This document shows, one piece after another, positions 17,947 to 26,215 of a stretch of DNA of 64,000 nucleotides. Source of the stretch: Rhizobium rhizoryzae (GTDB lineage: Bacteria; Pseudomonadota; Alphaproteobacteria; Rhizobiales; Rhizobiaceae). Under the pieces are notes generated by a model that saw nothing but the letters and a program-made list of their open reading frames with translations, was not told the origin of the DNA and ran no database searches. A program made the position numbers and the translations under genes. Within the stretch, counting starts at the first letter, position 1. Every line of letters begins with the position of its first letter. The stretch covers positions 3,136,501-3,200,500 of the forward strand of contig NZ_CP049250.1 in the NCBI RefSeq assembly GCF_011046895.1, in the 5' to 3' direction.

Positions 17947-19164
17947 TCAGGCAAGCAGCTCCTTTAGATCGCGCGTCGGATCCTCAAGAATCGATCTGTT
18001 CAAAGGCATGTTCGAATCCAGCAGTTTCTTGCCGGTAACATAGGCCTTGGCATCGTTGATGGCATCGACAGCAACAAACCGATTCTCCCGGAAATACCAG
18101 ATTGATTGGCTTCCCGGTCGCACTCCCTGCCTCACGAAGGTTTCGTCGAACCCGACGTTCAGTCCGGCAATCTGCAGTTTGACATCATACTGATCCGACC
18201 AGAACCACGGTTTAGGCTCATAGGCCTTGTCACTGCCTGCGAGAATCGCAGCGAGCGCCTCGGCCTGATCAACGGCGTTTTGAACTGATTCCAGCCTGAT
18301 CATTGTGTTTTGCCAAGGCAAGCTGGCGCAGTCGCCGATCGCGTGGACGTCCGGATCCGATGTCCGCGTCATTGAGTCGACCACGATTCCATCCGTCACC
18401 GTCAGTCCGGCAGCCTGGGCAAGCTCCGTATTCGCCGTCACGCCGATTCCGACGATTGCCAGATCGAGATCGATGACGGTTCCGTCTGCCAATTCGGCGC
18501 CCACCAGCTTGCCGCCCTCCCCAATCAGGCGACGCAAGCCCGTCGACTCACGAATCGCAACGCCGTGCGATTCGTGGATCGCCCGCATGGCGTCTGCGGT
18601 CTGAGAAGAGGCGACTCGCTTGAGGATACGGTCCGCCATTTCGATAAGCGTGACCTCAAGCCCTTTGTGTCTTGCAACGGCCGCCGCTTCCAGGCCGATG
18701 TAACCGCCGCCTATCACCAGAGCCCGCGCGCCTGGTTGGAATGCCGCAGCCAATTGGTCCGCATCGCGCTTGTCACGCATGACGAAAACGTTGTCGAGAT
18801 CGCCTCCGATGGCTGCGGGAAGGCGTCTCGGGGTAGCCCCTGTTGCAAGGACGAGCTTGTTGTAGTTCAGGCAGCAACCGTCCTGAATGCGAACCGAGCG
18901 AGCAGCAAGGTTGATCTCCTCCACGAATGTCGAAAGTCGCAGATCAATTGCCTGCTCGCCATACCAGGCGTCTGGGCGCATCTGAAGACGGTCGAACTCC
19001 ATCTCGCCCAGCAGATACTTCTTGGAGAGAGGCGGACGTTGATAAGGAGCAACATTCTCCGCGGTCAGGATCGTGATCGAGCGGCTGTCACCAAGGCTGC
19101 GAAGCTTGGCCACAAGTGAGAAAGCAGCCTGTCCGCCCCCAACAACCACCAGATCAACCGTCAT
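17947..19164 (-). CDS. FAD/NAD-dependent ferredoxin reductase-type oxidoreductase
   Basis: The 405-residue flavoprotein has an N-terminal FAD-binding Rossmann motif VVVGGGQAAF, the PYQRPPLSKKYL segment typical of rubredoxin/putidaredoxin/rhodocoxin reductases, ATGATPRRLP, a second nucleotide motif VIGGGYIGLE for NAD(P)H, and HAIGDCA before the flavin ring. The C-terminal reductase domain is present. By family it transfers electrons from NADH to a ferredoxin for a monooxygenase or dioxygenase, but no partner ferredoxin or oxygenase is adjacent. The ATG at 19164 has an AAGGAG site; the in-frame upstream extension to 19248 lacks homology. Confidence 0.88.
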   Translation of the reverse strand: MTVDLVVVGGGQAAFSLVAKLRSLGDSRSITILTAENVAPYQRPPLSKKYLLGEMEFDRLQMRPDAWYGEQAIDLRLSTFVEEINLAARSVRIQDGCCLNYNKLVLATGATPRRLPAAIGGDLDNVFVMRDKRDADQLAAAFQPGARALVIGGGYIGLEAAAVARHKGLEVTLIEMADRILKRVASSQTADAMRAIHESHGVAIRESTGLRRLIGEGGKLVGAELADGTVIDLDLAIVGIGVTANTELAQAAGLTVTDGIVVDSMTRTSDPDVHAIGDCASLPWQNTMIRLESVQNAVDQAEALAAILAGSDKAYEPKPWFWSDQYDVKLQIAGLNVGFDETFVRQGVRPGSQSIWYFRENRFVAVDAINDAKAYVTGKKLLDSNMPLNRSILEDPTRDLKELLA

Positions 19165-19372
19165 TGCCCGCTCCTTCATTCGCGTCTTCCGCCCTTTCCT
19201 ATGGAGCGTAGAGACTGCTTGGGTAGCGCCGTGCGGACAAGGCGTCAACGAGGAGCAGGCAGTTGAAGAAACTATCGAAAAGATAAGCTGCCTATCATAT
19301 TTTACGCAGCGCCTTTACCGCTTGGTAGGTGATATCCCTTATTCTTGGGTTCCAATAGCGATGGAGGGCGTC

Positions 19373-19723
19373 ATGTCCTTGAATATCAACCTTGATCCGA
19401 AAGCGAACATTCCGCGCGACCAGGCATTTCCGAAATACGTCATCGACCGGCCGGGAAAAGTCATCTTCGTCGGCCATCACCTGAGCACGGCCTCTCACTT
19501 CCGCTGCATCGTGCGCAACATTTCCCTTTACGGCGCGGATCTGGATGTCAGCCCCAACCTGACGATGCCGAAAAACTTCTTCCTCGAAATTCTCGGCATC
19601 CATGACGAAATCGGCTGCACCGTGATCCGGCGCGAAGCTGAGCATGTGGTTGTCGGCTTCAACATGCTGTTGGCACCGGAATTCCTGCATCACGTCATTC
19701 GGCGGGGATTTGAAGACGCCTGA
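19373..19723 (+). CDS. PilZ-like domain protein
   Basis: The 116-residue protein carries one small beta-rich domain with HFRCIVRNISLYGADLDV, which resembles the PilZ N-x-S-x-x-G segment that contacts cyclic di-GMP, and a preceding basic stretch. The classical RxxxR motif is not clear, so cyclic di-GMP binding is possible but not assured. A GGAGG ribosome site lies 6 nt before the ATG at 19373; an in-frame ATG at 19361 has no such site. It is an orphan cytoplasmic protein. Confidence 0.68.
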   Translation: MSLNINLDPKANIPRDQAFPKYVIDRPGKVIFVGHHLSTASHFRCIVRNISLYGADLDVSPNLTMPKNFFLEILGIHDEIGCTVIRREAEHVVVGFNMLLAPEFLHHVIRRGFEDA

Positions 19724-19764
19724 GAAGGCGTTGCGGGTCTGACGGGCGAGTGTACCAGTCTCGC

Positions 19765-19782
19765 CGCAAGTGTACTTGCGGA
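19765..19782. repeat. 18-bp palindrome upstream of aminotransferase
   Basis: CCGCAAGT and ACTTGCGG flank a GT centre. It ends 54 nt before the aminotransferase start and could be an operator; as RNA it would form a 7-bp stem with a 4-base loop and no T-run. Confidence 0.45.
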
Positions 19783-19836
19783 TAAGCCGGAGCACTTTAT
19801 GGTGTGGCTCTCATTGCCCTTTGAGCCGGGAACATC

Positions 19837-20949
19837 ATGCCAAGCTTTGCGCGCTTCACACCTCTTCTTTCCTCACTGCCTGCCACTGTTCCTTTTGTCG
19901 GACCGGAAGCAATCGAACGCAACCGTGGACTGATAGTGAGGGCCAGAATCGGCGCCAATGAAAGCGGTTTCGGTCCGGCACCGTCCGTCGTGGCCGCCAT
20001 GGCGGAGGCCGCCTCTGATACCTGGCATTATTCCGACCCGGAGAATTTCGAACTCAAGCAGGCCTTGGCAGCTCATCTCGGCTGCTCCCCGACCAATATC
20101 GCGGTGGGCGAAGGCATCGATGCCCTTCTCGGCCATATCGTTCGCATGATCATAGAGCCGGGCATGCCGGTGGTGACATCGCTTGGCGCCTATCCCACCT
20201 TCAATTTTCATGTCGCTGGCTATGGCGGCCGACTTGTCACCGCACCTTACGTGCAGGATCGGGAAGATCTGGCCGGTCTGCTTGAGCTTGTGAAGCGCGA
20301 AAATGCGCCACTGGTCTATTTCGCCAACCCGGACAATCCCATGGGCAGTTGGTGGAATGCCGATGCCGTGGCCGAATTTGCCGAAGCGCTGCCGGAAACC
20401 TGTCTGCTGATCCTGGACGAGGCTTATTGCGAAACAGCGCCAGACGGCACGACCCCGGCGCTTTCCCGTTTGATCGACCGCCCCAATGTCATGCGCACGC
20501 GCACGCTTTCCAAAGCCTATGGTCTTGCCGGGGCGCGGGTTGGATATGTCATCACCACGCCTGAAAACGCGCAGGCCTTCGACAAGATTCGCAATCATTT
20601 CGGAATGGCGCGGATCAGCGTCGCTGGTGCGCTGGCGGCCCTGAAGGATCAGGCCTATCTCACGGATGTGCTGCAGAAAATCTCTGCCTCCCGTGACGCG
20701 ATTTCCGACATCGCCAGAGCGAACGGGCTTCTGCCCCTCGTGTCGGCGACCAACTTCGTCGCGATCGATTGCGGTCGGGATGGCGCCTATGCGCGGGCCA
20801 TCGTGGATGGCCTGATGGAGCACGGCGTGTTCATCCGCATGCCGGGTGTTGCGCCGCTTAACCGGTGCATCCGCATCAGCACGGGTCTGCCGCAGGACAT
20901 GACACTGCTGGCGGAGGCCCTGCCGCAGGTTTTGAAGACGATCGGCTGA
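19837..20949 (+). CDS. PLP-dependent aminotransferase (HisC-like)
   Basis: The 370-residue fold-type I enzyme shows the usual landmarks: GANESGFGP at the N-terminus, YSDPENFELKQALA, the cofactor region NPDNPMGSWW, LILDEAYCE, and the Schiff-base lysine 226 in TLSKAYGLAG, followed by ARVGY. It resembles histidinol-phosphate aminotransferases and related class II transaminases. Rhizobia carry several such paralogues, so the true amino donor (histidinol phosphate, aromatic amino acid or another) cannot be assigned. There is no his operon nearby. Confidence 0.88.
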   Translation: MPSFARFTPLLSSLPATVPFVGPEAIERNRGLIVRARIGANESGFGPAPSVVAAMAEAASDTWHYSDPENFELKQALAAHLGCSPTNIAVGEGIDALLGHIVRMIIEPGMPVVTSLGAYPTFNFHVAGYGGRLVTAPYVQDREDLAGLLELVKRENAPLVYFANPDNPMGSWWNADAVAEFAEALPETCLLILDEAYCETAPDGTTPALSRLIDRPNVMRTRTLSKAYGLAGARVGYVITTPENAQAFDKIRNHFGMARISVAGALAALKDQAYLTDVLQKISASRDAISDIARANGLLPLVSATNFVAIDCGRDGAYARAIVDGLMEHGVFIRMPGVAPLNRCIRISTGLPQDMTLLAEALPQVLKTIG

Positions 20950-21011
20950 AGATTACTAAGCTCTTCAGCCTCTTCGTCGATCTGCCGGTTCAGGGATAGA
21001 CGTGCGATGGA

Positions 21012-21278
21012 TCAGTGCGTGGTCATCCAGTCGCGGGCGGCGCGGAGGGCTTCCGCAAGCTGCATCTTTGTCATCATGTGGGAGAGGTCCGCCCGCAATT
21101 CCGCGGCACGGTCGGATCCCTTGATGGCGGCGATGTTCAGCCACTTGTGAGCCGCAACCAGATCCACCGGGCAGCCGCGTCCGGTGGCATACATCAAGCC
21201 CATGTCACAGAAGAGTTCAGCGCGGGCCTCGCCACCCATCGCCGTCATTTCGCATTCCTGAATGTCAAAGCGTGCCAT
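21012..21278 (-). CDS. Short Sel1-repeat protein
   Basis: The 88-residue product has one to one and a half Sel1-type helical repeats (AELFCDMGLMYATGRG, VAAHKWLNIAA) after a short lead, with no signal peptide. Sel1 repeats mediate protein-protein contacts. The ATG at 21278 has an AGGGAT site; the upstream in-frame extension has no homology. Function is unknown. Confidence 0.78.
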   Translation of the reverse strand: MARFDIQECEMTAMGGEARAELFCDMGLMYATGRGCPVDLVAAHKWLNIAAIKGSDRAAELRADLSHMMTKMQLAEALRAARDWMTTH

Positions 21279-21747
21279 TGGTTTAATCCCTGTTGAACCG
21301 GTTATTCTTGCCCTGTTTTCGAGAGCCCTTGCGGGCATCGAAAGTGCGAAACCTCTCCGGGTTCTCATCACCTCCGACCGGCAGATTTTCTGCTCGTCTT
21401 CATGGGTTCACTATGCGGCAGCGGCTTCAAAATTCGCCTAAAATGCATGATTAATTTGAAACAAACAAAGTCCAAACAGTTGGTAAACCTCAGTTTTTGT
21501 TAAACATCACATCCCTTGTGGACCAGTCGATTCCGCGTTTTGTTAGGTTTACGGCAACCATGGCGTTTTCACCCTTTCTTGACCATGATTTCGCATGCAA
21601 ACTCTGATGCCAGGACCGGGCCTGACGAAATGGCACCTATTTACCTTTACGTGTGCGTAAGCTAATCTCAGCACATCAGCCCGAGAACGCGGAGGAGGAA
21701 CTGCGTTCGGGGAAGACGGATTTCACTTTGGCGGAGGAGCGTCACAT
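21279..21747. other. Non-coding region between Sel1 and DUF2147 genes
   Basis: Roughly 470 bases hold no gene I can support. The middle is AT-rich and probably contains divergent promoters. A short inverted repeat (TTACG, 4 bases, CGTAA) at 21647-21660 is the only structure I noticed. Confidence 0.45.
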
Positions 21748-22089
21748 ATGATTCGCATGACTGGACTGATCGCAGGAGCAATGCTGGCGTTCTCAGGCAT
21801 TGCCTGGGCCGCGGAACCGATCGAAGGCAACTGGAAGACTGCCAGTGGCGAGACGGCAGCCATCAGCAAGTGTGGTTCTGCCTTCTGTGTAACGCTGAAG
21901 ACCGGCAAACATGCGGGCAAGCAGATCGGCAAGATGAGCGGCACCGGCGGCAATTACAGCGGTGAGATCACCGATCCCGAAGCCGATAAGACCTATAGCG
22001 GATCGGGCGCAGTCAGCGGAAACTCTCTGAAGATGAAGGGCTGCGTCATGTCGGTGTTCTGCAAATCGCAGACCTGGACGCGCCTCTAA
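21748..22089 (+). CDS. DUF2147 family secreted protein
   Basis: The 113-residue precursor has a signal peptide cut near AWA|AEP at residue 22 and a small beta-barrel-like domain with EGNWKTASGE, then cysteines at KCGSAFCVTL and a terminal KGCVMSVFCKSQTW, the DUF2147 pattern. It is predicted to be periplasmic; the family function is unknown. A GGAGGAG site precedes the ATG. A strong terminator lies just downstream. Confidence 0.83.
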   Translation: MIRMTGLIAGAMLAFSGIAWAAEPIEGNWKTASGETAAISKCGSAFCVTLKTGKHAGKQIGKMSGTGGNYSGEITDPEADKTYSGSGAVSGNSLKMKGCVMSVFCKSQTWTRL

Positions 22090-22118
22090 ACTCGCTCCCA
22101 CACGATTCGTCCAGAAGG

Positions 22119-22147
22119 TCCGCCGGTCACTCCGGCGGATTTTTTTG
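22119..22147 (+). terminator. Terminator of the DUF2147 gene
   Basis: TCCGCCGG and CCGGCGGA pair across TCACT and run into a T tract, 30 nt after the stop codon. Confidence 0.88.
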
Positions 22148-22261
22148 TTCGCTCGCGTCTCGTTAAGACTCTTGAATTGCGGATGAACGGTTGCCTCAGT
22201 GCAGGTTCAGGCAAGTCTTGTCATCTTTGATACAGGGATAAGGCATAAGGGGTGGACGGAC

Positions 22262-22426
22262 ATGACAAGACTGGCGCGCAGAATGACAATCATAACGCTG
22301 ACGATGATGGTATTTGCAATTTCAATGTCGGCACTTGTGAACCAGACACGGAAAGCGAATGCCCTATCGGATGCCTCTGCGTTTTCCTGCCGGACCACAG
22401 GCGGGCAATGCGGCGCCCTCCTCTGA
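22262..22426 (+). CDS. Possible small membrane or secreted peptide (54 aa)
   Basis: The frame starts MTRLARRMTIITLTMMVFAIS, a basic N-terminus plus one hydrophobic helix, and then has a short polar tail with two cysteines (CRTTGGQCG). This looks like a signal peptide or a single-span membrane peptide. A purine-rich AAGGGGTGGACGGAC precedes the ATG. I know no family; it is offered as a plausible small gene only. Confidence 0.42.
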   Translation: MTRLARRMTIITLTMMVFAISMSALVNQTRKANALSDASAFSCRTTGGQCGALL

Positions 22427-22494
22427 GTTCAAAACTCGGCAATCTGCTTCCCGGCCGTAATTGGCTTGTCAACAAGTCCACACTATAATGGCTC

Positions 22495-23991
22495 ATGACA
22501 AAACGAATCTTTTCCCAATCTGCCCCCACCTTCATCAATCCACCGGCTTATGAGCCTAGGGTCTTCAGTGATCCCGCCGCTGCGGTGGACGCGCTGACCG
22601 AGCTTTACGAGCGCAATACCGGGTTCCTGATCGAGGCATTCGGAAATCTGGCGAAGGGCCAGCCGATCGAAGGTCGCTATCGGGCGTGCTATCCGCAGGT
22701 GAGCATAGAAACCACCAGCTTCGGGCATATCGATTCGCGCCTGTCCTACGGCCATGTCACGGCGCCCGGCCATTACACGACCACCGTCACACGGCCGAAA
22801 CTGTTCCGCCATTATCTGAAGGAACAGCTGGGTCTTCTGATGCGCAATCACAACGTACCGATCACGGTGTCCGAATCGCAGACGCCGATTCCGTTGCATT
22901 TTGCCTTCGGAGAAGGCGCGCATATCGAGGCATCCGCGTCTGCGACGGTATCGGACATGCCGCTCCGCGATATCTTCGATACGCCGGATCTCAACAACAC
23001 GGACGATCTGATCGCGAATGGTGAATATGATCAGGTTCCGGGTGAGCCCGCGCCGCTTGCGCCGTTTACGGCACAGCGCATCGATTACTCGCTGGCCCGC
23101 CTCAGCCACTACACGGCCACGAGCGCGGATCATTTCCAGAACTTCGTACTCTTCACCAACTACCAGTTCTACATCGACGAGTTTGCGGCCTGGGCTCGCG
23201 AATTGATGGCGAATGGCGGCGAAGGCTATACAGCCTTCGTCGAGCCCGGCAACATCATCACCCCTGCCGGAAGCCGCACCAACGAAGCGCCTGTACGCCT
23301 TCCCCAGATGCCTGCCTACCATCTCAAGAAGAAGGGTCATGCCGGAATTACGCTGGTGAATATCGGTGTCGGCCCGTCGAATGCGAAGACGATCACCGAC
23401 CATATCGCCGTGCTGCGCCCGCATGCCTGGCTGATGGTTGGTCATTGTGCCGGGCTTCGCAACAGCCAACGGCTGGGCGACTACGTTCTTGCACATGCTT
23501 ACATGCGCGAAGACCATGTTCTGGACGACGACCTGCCGGTCTGGGTGCCGATCCCGGCGCTCGCTGAAGTTCAACAAGCGCTGGAAGATGCGGTCGAGGA
23601 AATCACGGGCCTCGAGGGGTTTGAGCTGAAGCGCATCATGCGAACGGGCACGGTTGCCACCATCGACAACCGTAACTGGGAACTTCGCGACCAGGCAGGA
23701 CCGGTCAAGCGATTGTCGCAGGCGCGCGCGATTGCGCTGGACATGGAATCGGCCACCATTGCGGCCAACGGTTTCCGCTTCCGCGTTCCCTATGGCACCC
23801 TGCTGTGTGTTTCCGACAAGCCTTTGCATGGCGAGTTGAAGCTGCCGGGAATGGCGACCGAATTTTACAGGACGCAGGTTCGCCAGCACCTCAAGATCGG
23901 CATCCGTGCCGTACAGAAACTTGCCGCCATGCCGACAGAAACGCTGCATTCGCGCAAGCTGCGCAGCTTCTACGAGACGGCGTTCCAGTAA
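22495..23991 (+). CDS. amn: AMP nucleosidase
   Basis: AMP nucleosidase hydrolyses AMP to adenine and ribose 5-phosphate and thereby adjusts adenylate pools. The 498-residue length is that of the full enzyme: an N-terminal regulatory domain (about 1-175, TELYERNTGFLIEAFGNLAKG) and a C-terminal phosphorylase-like catalytic domain with VNIGVGPSNAKT, GHCAGLRNSQRLGDYVLAHAY and ALDMESATIAANG, where the Glu of DMES is the ribose-binding residue. No good ribosome site precedes the ATG. Confidence 0.94.
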   Translation: MTKRIFSQSAPTFINPPAYEPRVFSDPAAAVDALTELYERNTGFLIEAFGNLAKGQPIEGRYRACYPQVSIETTSFGHIDSRLSYGHVTAPGHYTTTVTRPKLFRHYLKEQLGLLMRNHNVPITVSESQTPIPLHFAFGEGAHIEASASATVSDMPLRDIFDTPDLNNTDDLIANGEYDQVPGEPAPLAPFTAQRIDYSLARLSHYTATSADHFQNFVLFTNYQFYIDEFAAWARELMANGGEGYTAFVEPGNIITPAGSRTNEAPVRLPQMPAYHLKKKGHAGITLVNIGVGPSNAKTITDHIAVLRPHAWLMVGHCAGLRNSQRLGDYVLAHAYMREDHVLDDDLPVWVPIPALAEVQQALEDAVEEITGLEGFELKRIMRTGTVATIDNRNWELRDQAGPVKRLSQARAIALDMESATIAANGFRFRVPYGTLLCVSDKPLHGELKLPGMATEFYRTQVRQHLKIGIRAVQKLAAMPTETLHSRKLRSFYETAFQ

Positions 23992-24102
23992 CCCGAGAGA
24001 TTCGAGCGTCGGGCGACCAATCGGAAACGGCCCGCCGCTCTAAATTCTTTGTTGACGCATCGGTTGAGCGAAAAACCGGATTCCACTTTTTCGCCCGATG
24101 CT

Positions 24103-25068
24103 TTAGCGGGGTGTTTTCGACCGCCCCGCAACCAGCATCGACAGCCCGGCGCCAATGACGGAGCTGAGAATGATCAGCAGGTGCGCGTTGATGGCGGCCT
24201 GCCCCAGCTCAGCCAATGCGCTTTCCGAACGTTCGGCACCGAAAGCCAAGGCTCCGGCTGTTATTCCTGCCGGATAGGTTCCGATGCCGCCCGGCGCATG
24301 CAAGGGAAGCACTGAGGAGAGCTCTCCCCCAAGCGCGCCACCGAAGCCTGCGGCAAGGCCGATGTTTGCGAGCAGAACCAGAACCCAGGCCATGACCGCA
24401 ATTTTCACGAACCAGTTGACGAGGGTTACACCCCAAGCGCGAATGAATGATGATGTGTTGGCCGGAAGTCCTTGTTCGAGTTCCGCCATCATGTGCTGAA
24501 GCTTGGGGTGAGAGATCTTGCGCGCCTGCCTCAGCAGACCCTCTTTGAGCGCGAAGGCAATCGCGGGACTGAACGCGAACAGTGCCCAAAGAAGCCAGAG
24601 CCAGAGATTGCGGTGTTCCAAAGCCAGACCGAACCCCGCTGCCGCAAAGAGCGCATGCAGATCGAAAAGCCGCATGACCAGCAGTGCAGCGCTGGCCCGT
24701 GTGATGGAGACGCCAAACTCCTGCTTCATCAGCAAGGGAAAGCTCAGTTCACCGCTGCGAAAAGGAAGCATGACGTTCAGGAGATTATGGACCTGCACCA
24801 CACGAAACAGACGGCGAAAGCTGCCTTTCGTTTCTCGCGGAAAATAATCGTAGATCCGCCAGGTGCGAAGCACATAGGTCATCAGCAAAAGCAGAAGCGC
24901 GGTGCTTGCAATGCCAAGACCGGCTGTTCTCCAGATCCCGACGATTTGCGCCCATCCCCATACCCACTGGATGAAGCCTACATAACACACCACCGCAACA
25001 AGTGTCACAAGTGTGGTCGCATGGCGGAGAATCCATGGCTTTTGGCTGGCAAGCCTTTCGTTCTTCAT
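24103..25068 (-). CDS. Flippase-like membrane protein (UPF0104/LPG synthase TM family)
   Basis: The 321-residue integral membrane protein has about eight helices and the family's conserved features: a charged early loop (RTWRIYDYF), NVMLPFRSGELSFPLLM and LPLHAPGGIGTYPAG. It matches the UPF0104 (YbhN/AglD-like) family related to the membrane part of lysylphosphatidylglycerol synthase, but the aminoacyl-transferase half is missing. It is divergent from the GT2/GT-C pair by 127 nt, so a role in sugar-lipid or phospholipid transport is suggested by position only. The ATG at 25068 is the only ATG near the start; the upstream frame is open to a GTG at 25140. Confidence 0.82.
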   Translation of the reverse strand: MKNERLASQKPWILRHATTLVTLVAVVCYVGFIQWVWGWAQIVGIWRTAGLGIASTALLLLLMTYVLRTWRIYDYFPRETKGSFRRLFRVVQVHNLLNVMLPFRSGELSFPLLMKQEFGVSITRASAALLVMRLFDLHALFAAAGFGLALEHRNLWLWLLWALFAFSPAIAFALKEGLLRQARKISHPKLQHMMAELEQGLPANTSSFIRAWGVTLVNWFVKIAVMAWVLVLLANIGLAAGFGGALGGELSSVLPLHAPGGIGTYPAGITAGALAFGAERSESALAELGQAAINAHLLIILSSVIGAGLSMLVAGRSKTPR

Positions 25069-25195
25069 ATAGAGGACGCGTCCATCAGCAATAGATCCAC
25101 TTCGGCAATTCCCGGAGGAGATATCGCCACGCGATATCACCCGGCCGGGTCGATGGCCATCAAGGCAAGCCCCCGAGGTTTAGGAGAAAGACCAG

Positions 25196-26215
25196 GTGCG
25201 TACAACTGTGGAATTGATCGGCGCGGATACGGTGGGCACAGGCGGGCTTGAACTTTCGCTTGTCGTGCCTGTCTTCAACGAAGAGGAAAGCGTCGGCCCG
25301 CTGATTGCGCGCGTTCAGGAGGCAATGGCTGGATATGCCGGACGCTGGGAACTGATCCTCGTCGATGACGGCAGCACCGATGCCACACTGACCGCCGCCC
25401 GTTCCGCCATCGGGCGCGAGGGGCTGGAACTTCGCATCGTCGCCATGCAGCGAAATTTCGGCCAGACGGCTGCCATGCAGGCGGGAATCACCGAAGCGCG
25501 CGGACGGCTGATCGCAACGCTCGATGGCGATCTGCAGAACGACCCGAAAGACATTCCGGCCATGGTGGCGGAACTGGAGCGCCGTGAACTGGACCTTCTG
25601 GTCGGCTGGCGCAAGAACCGGCAGGACGGCCTTGTCCTGCGCAAGATCCCTTCCTGGATCGCCAATCGCCTGATCGGGCGCATTACCGGCGTTCGCCTGC
25701 ACGACTACGGTTGCAGCCTGAAGATCTATCGCGGGTCGGTGATCAAGCAGGTCCGGCTAATGGGTGAAATGCACCGCTTCATCCCCGCCTGGGTCGCCAA
25801 CGTGGTGCCGAGTTCCCGCATCGGAGAAATGCCCGTCACGCACCATGCACGGCAGCACGGCGTTTCCAAATACGGCATTTCGCGCACGTTCCGGGTTATC
25901 CTCGATCTTCTGTCGGTCCTGTTCTTCATGAAATTCAAGGCGCGGCCAGGCCACTTTTTCGGCTCGCTTGGCCTTGGCATCGGCGCGCTCTCGGCGCTCA
26001 TCCTGTTTTACCTGTTCATCGACAAGTTCATTCTTGGCAATGACATTGGTACGCGGCCGCTCTTTCTCGTCGGAATCATGCTGTTCCTGTCCTCGGTTCA
26101 GATGATCACCACCGGTATTCTGGCGGAAATGCTGGCGCGCGTTTACTTCAAGGATGACAGCAGCCTGAGTTATGTGGTCAGGGAAATCTATAGCCGTGAT
26201 CAGCAGAACCCGTAA
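25196..26215 (+). CDS. GT2 polyprenyl-phosphate glycosyltransferase (DPM1/RgtE-like)
   Basis: The 339-residue enzyme has a GT-A domain (VVPVFNEEESV near residue 25, LVDDGSTD, RNFGQTAAMQAGI and the metal motif LDGDLQNDP) and two C-terminal membrane helices separated by a short loop. Enzymes of this type transfer a sugar from a nucleotide donor to polyprenyl phosphate on the cytoplasmic face. The GTG start at 25196 has a TAGGAGAAAG ribosome site. It overlaps the start of the GT-C gene downstream, so the lipid-linked sugar is probably used by that enzyme. In Rhizobium, RgtE makes dodecaprenyl-phosphate galacturonate; that identity is a hypothesis here. Confidence 0.87.
   Translation: MRTTVELIGADTVGTGGLELSLVVPVFNEEESVGPLIARVQEAMAGYAGRWELILVDDGSTDATLTAARSAIGREGLELRIVAMQRNFGQTAAMQAGITEARGRLIATLDGDLQNDPKDIPAMVAELERRELDLLVGWRKNRQDGLVLRKIPSWIANRLIGRITGVRLHDYGCSLKIYRGSVIKQVRLMGEMHRFIPAWVANVVPSSRIGEMPVTHHARQHGVSKYGISRTFRVILDLLSVLFFMKFKARPGHFFGSLGLGIGALSALILFYLFIDKFILGNDIGTRPLFLVGIMLFLSSVQMITTGILAEMLARVYFKDDSSLSYVVREIYSRDQQNP

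Noticed and set aside
21012-21371. Longer frame extending the Sel1 gene to 21371
   Set aside because: The extra N-terminus has no Sel1 similarity and a usable start with an AGGGAT site lies at 21278.
22483-23949. A 488-codon minus-strand frame opposite amn
   Set aside because: It mirrors the AMP nucleosidase gene; its sequence is arginine-rich and without recognisable domains.
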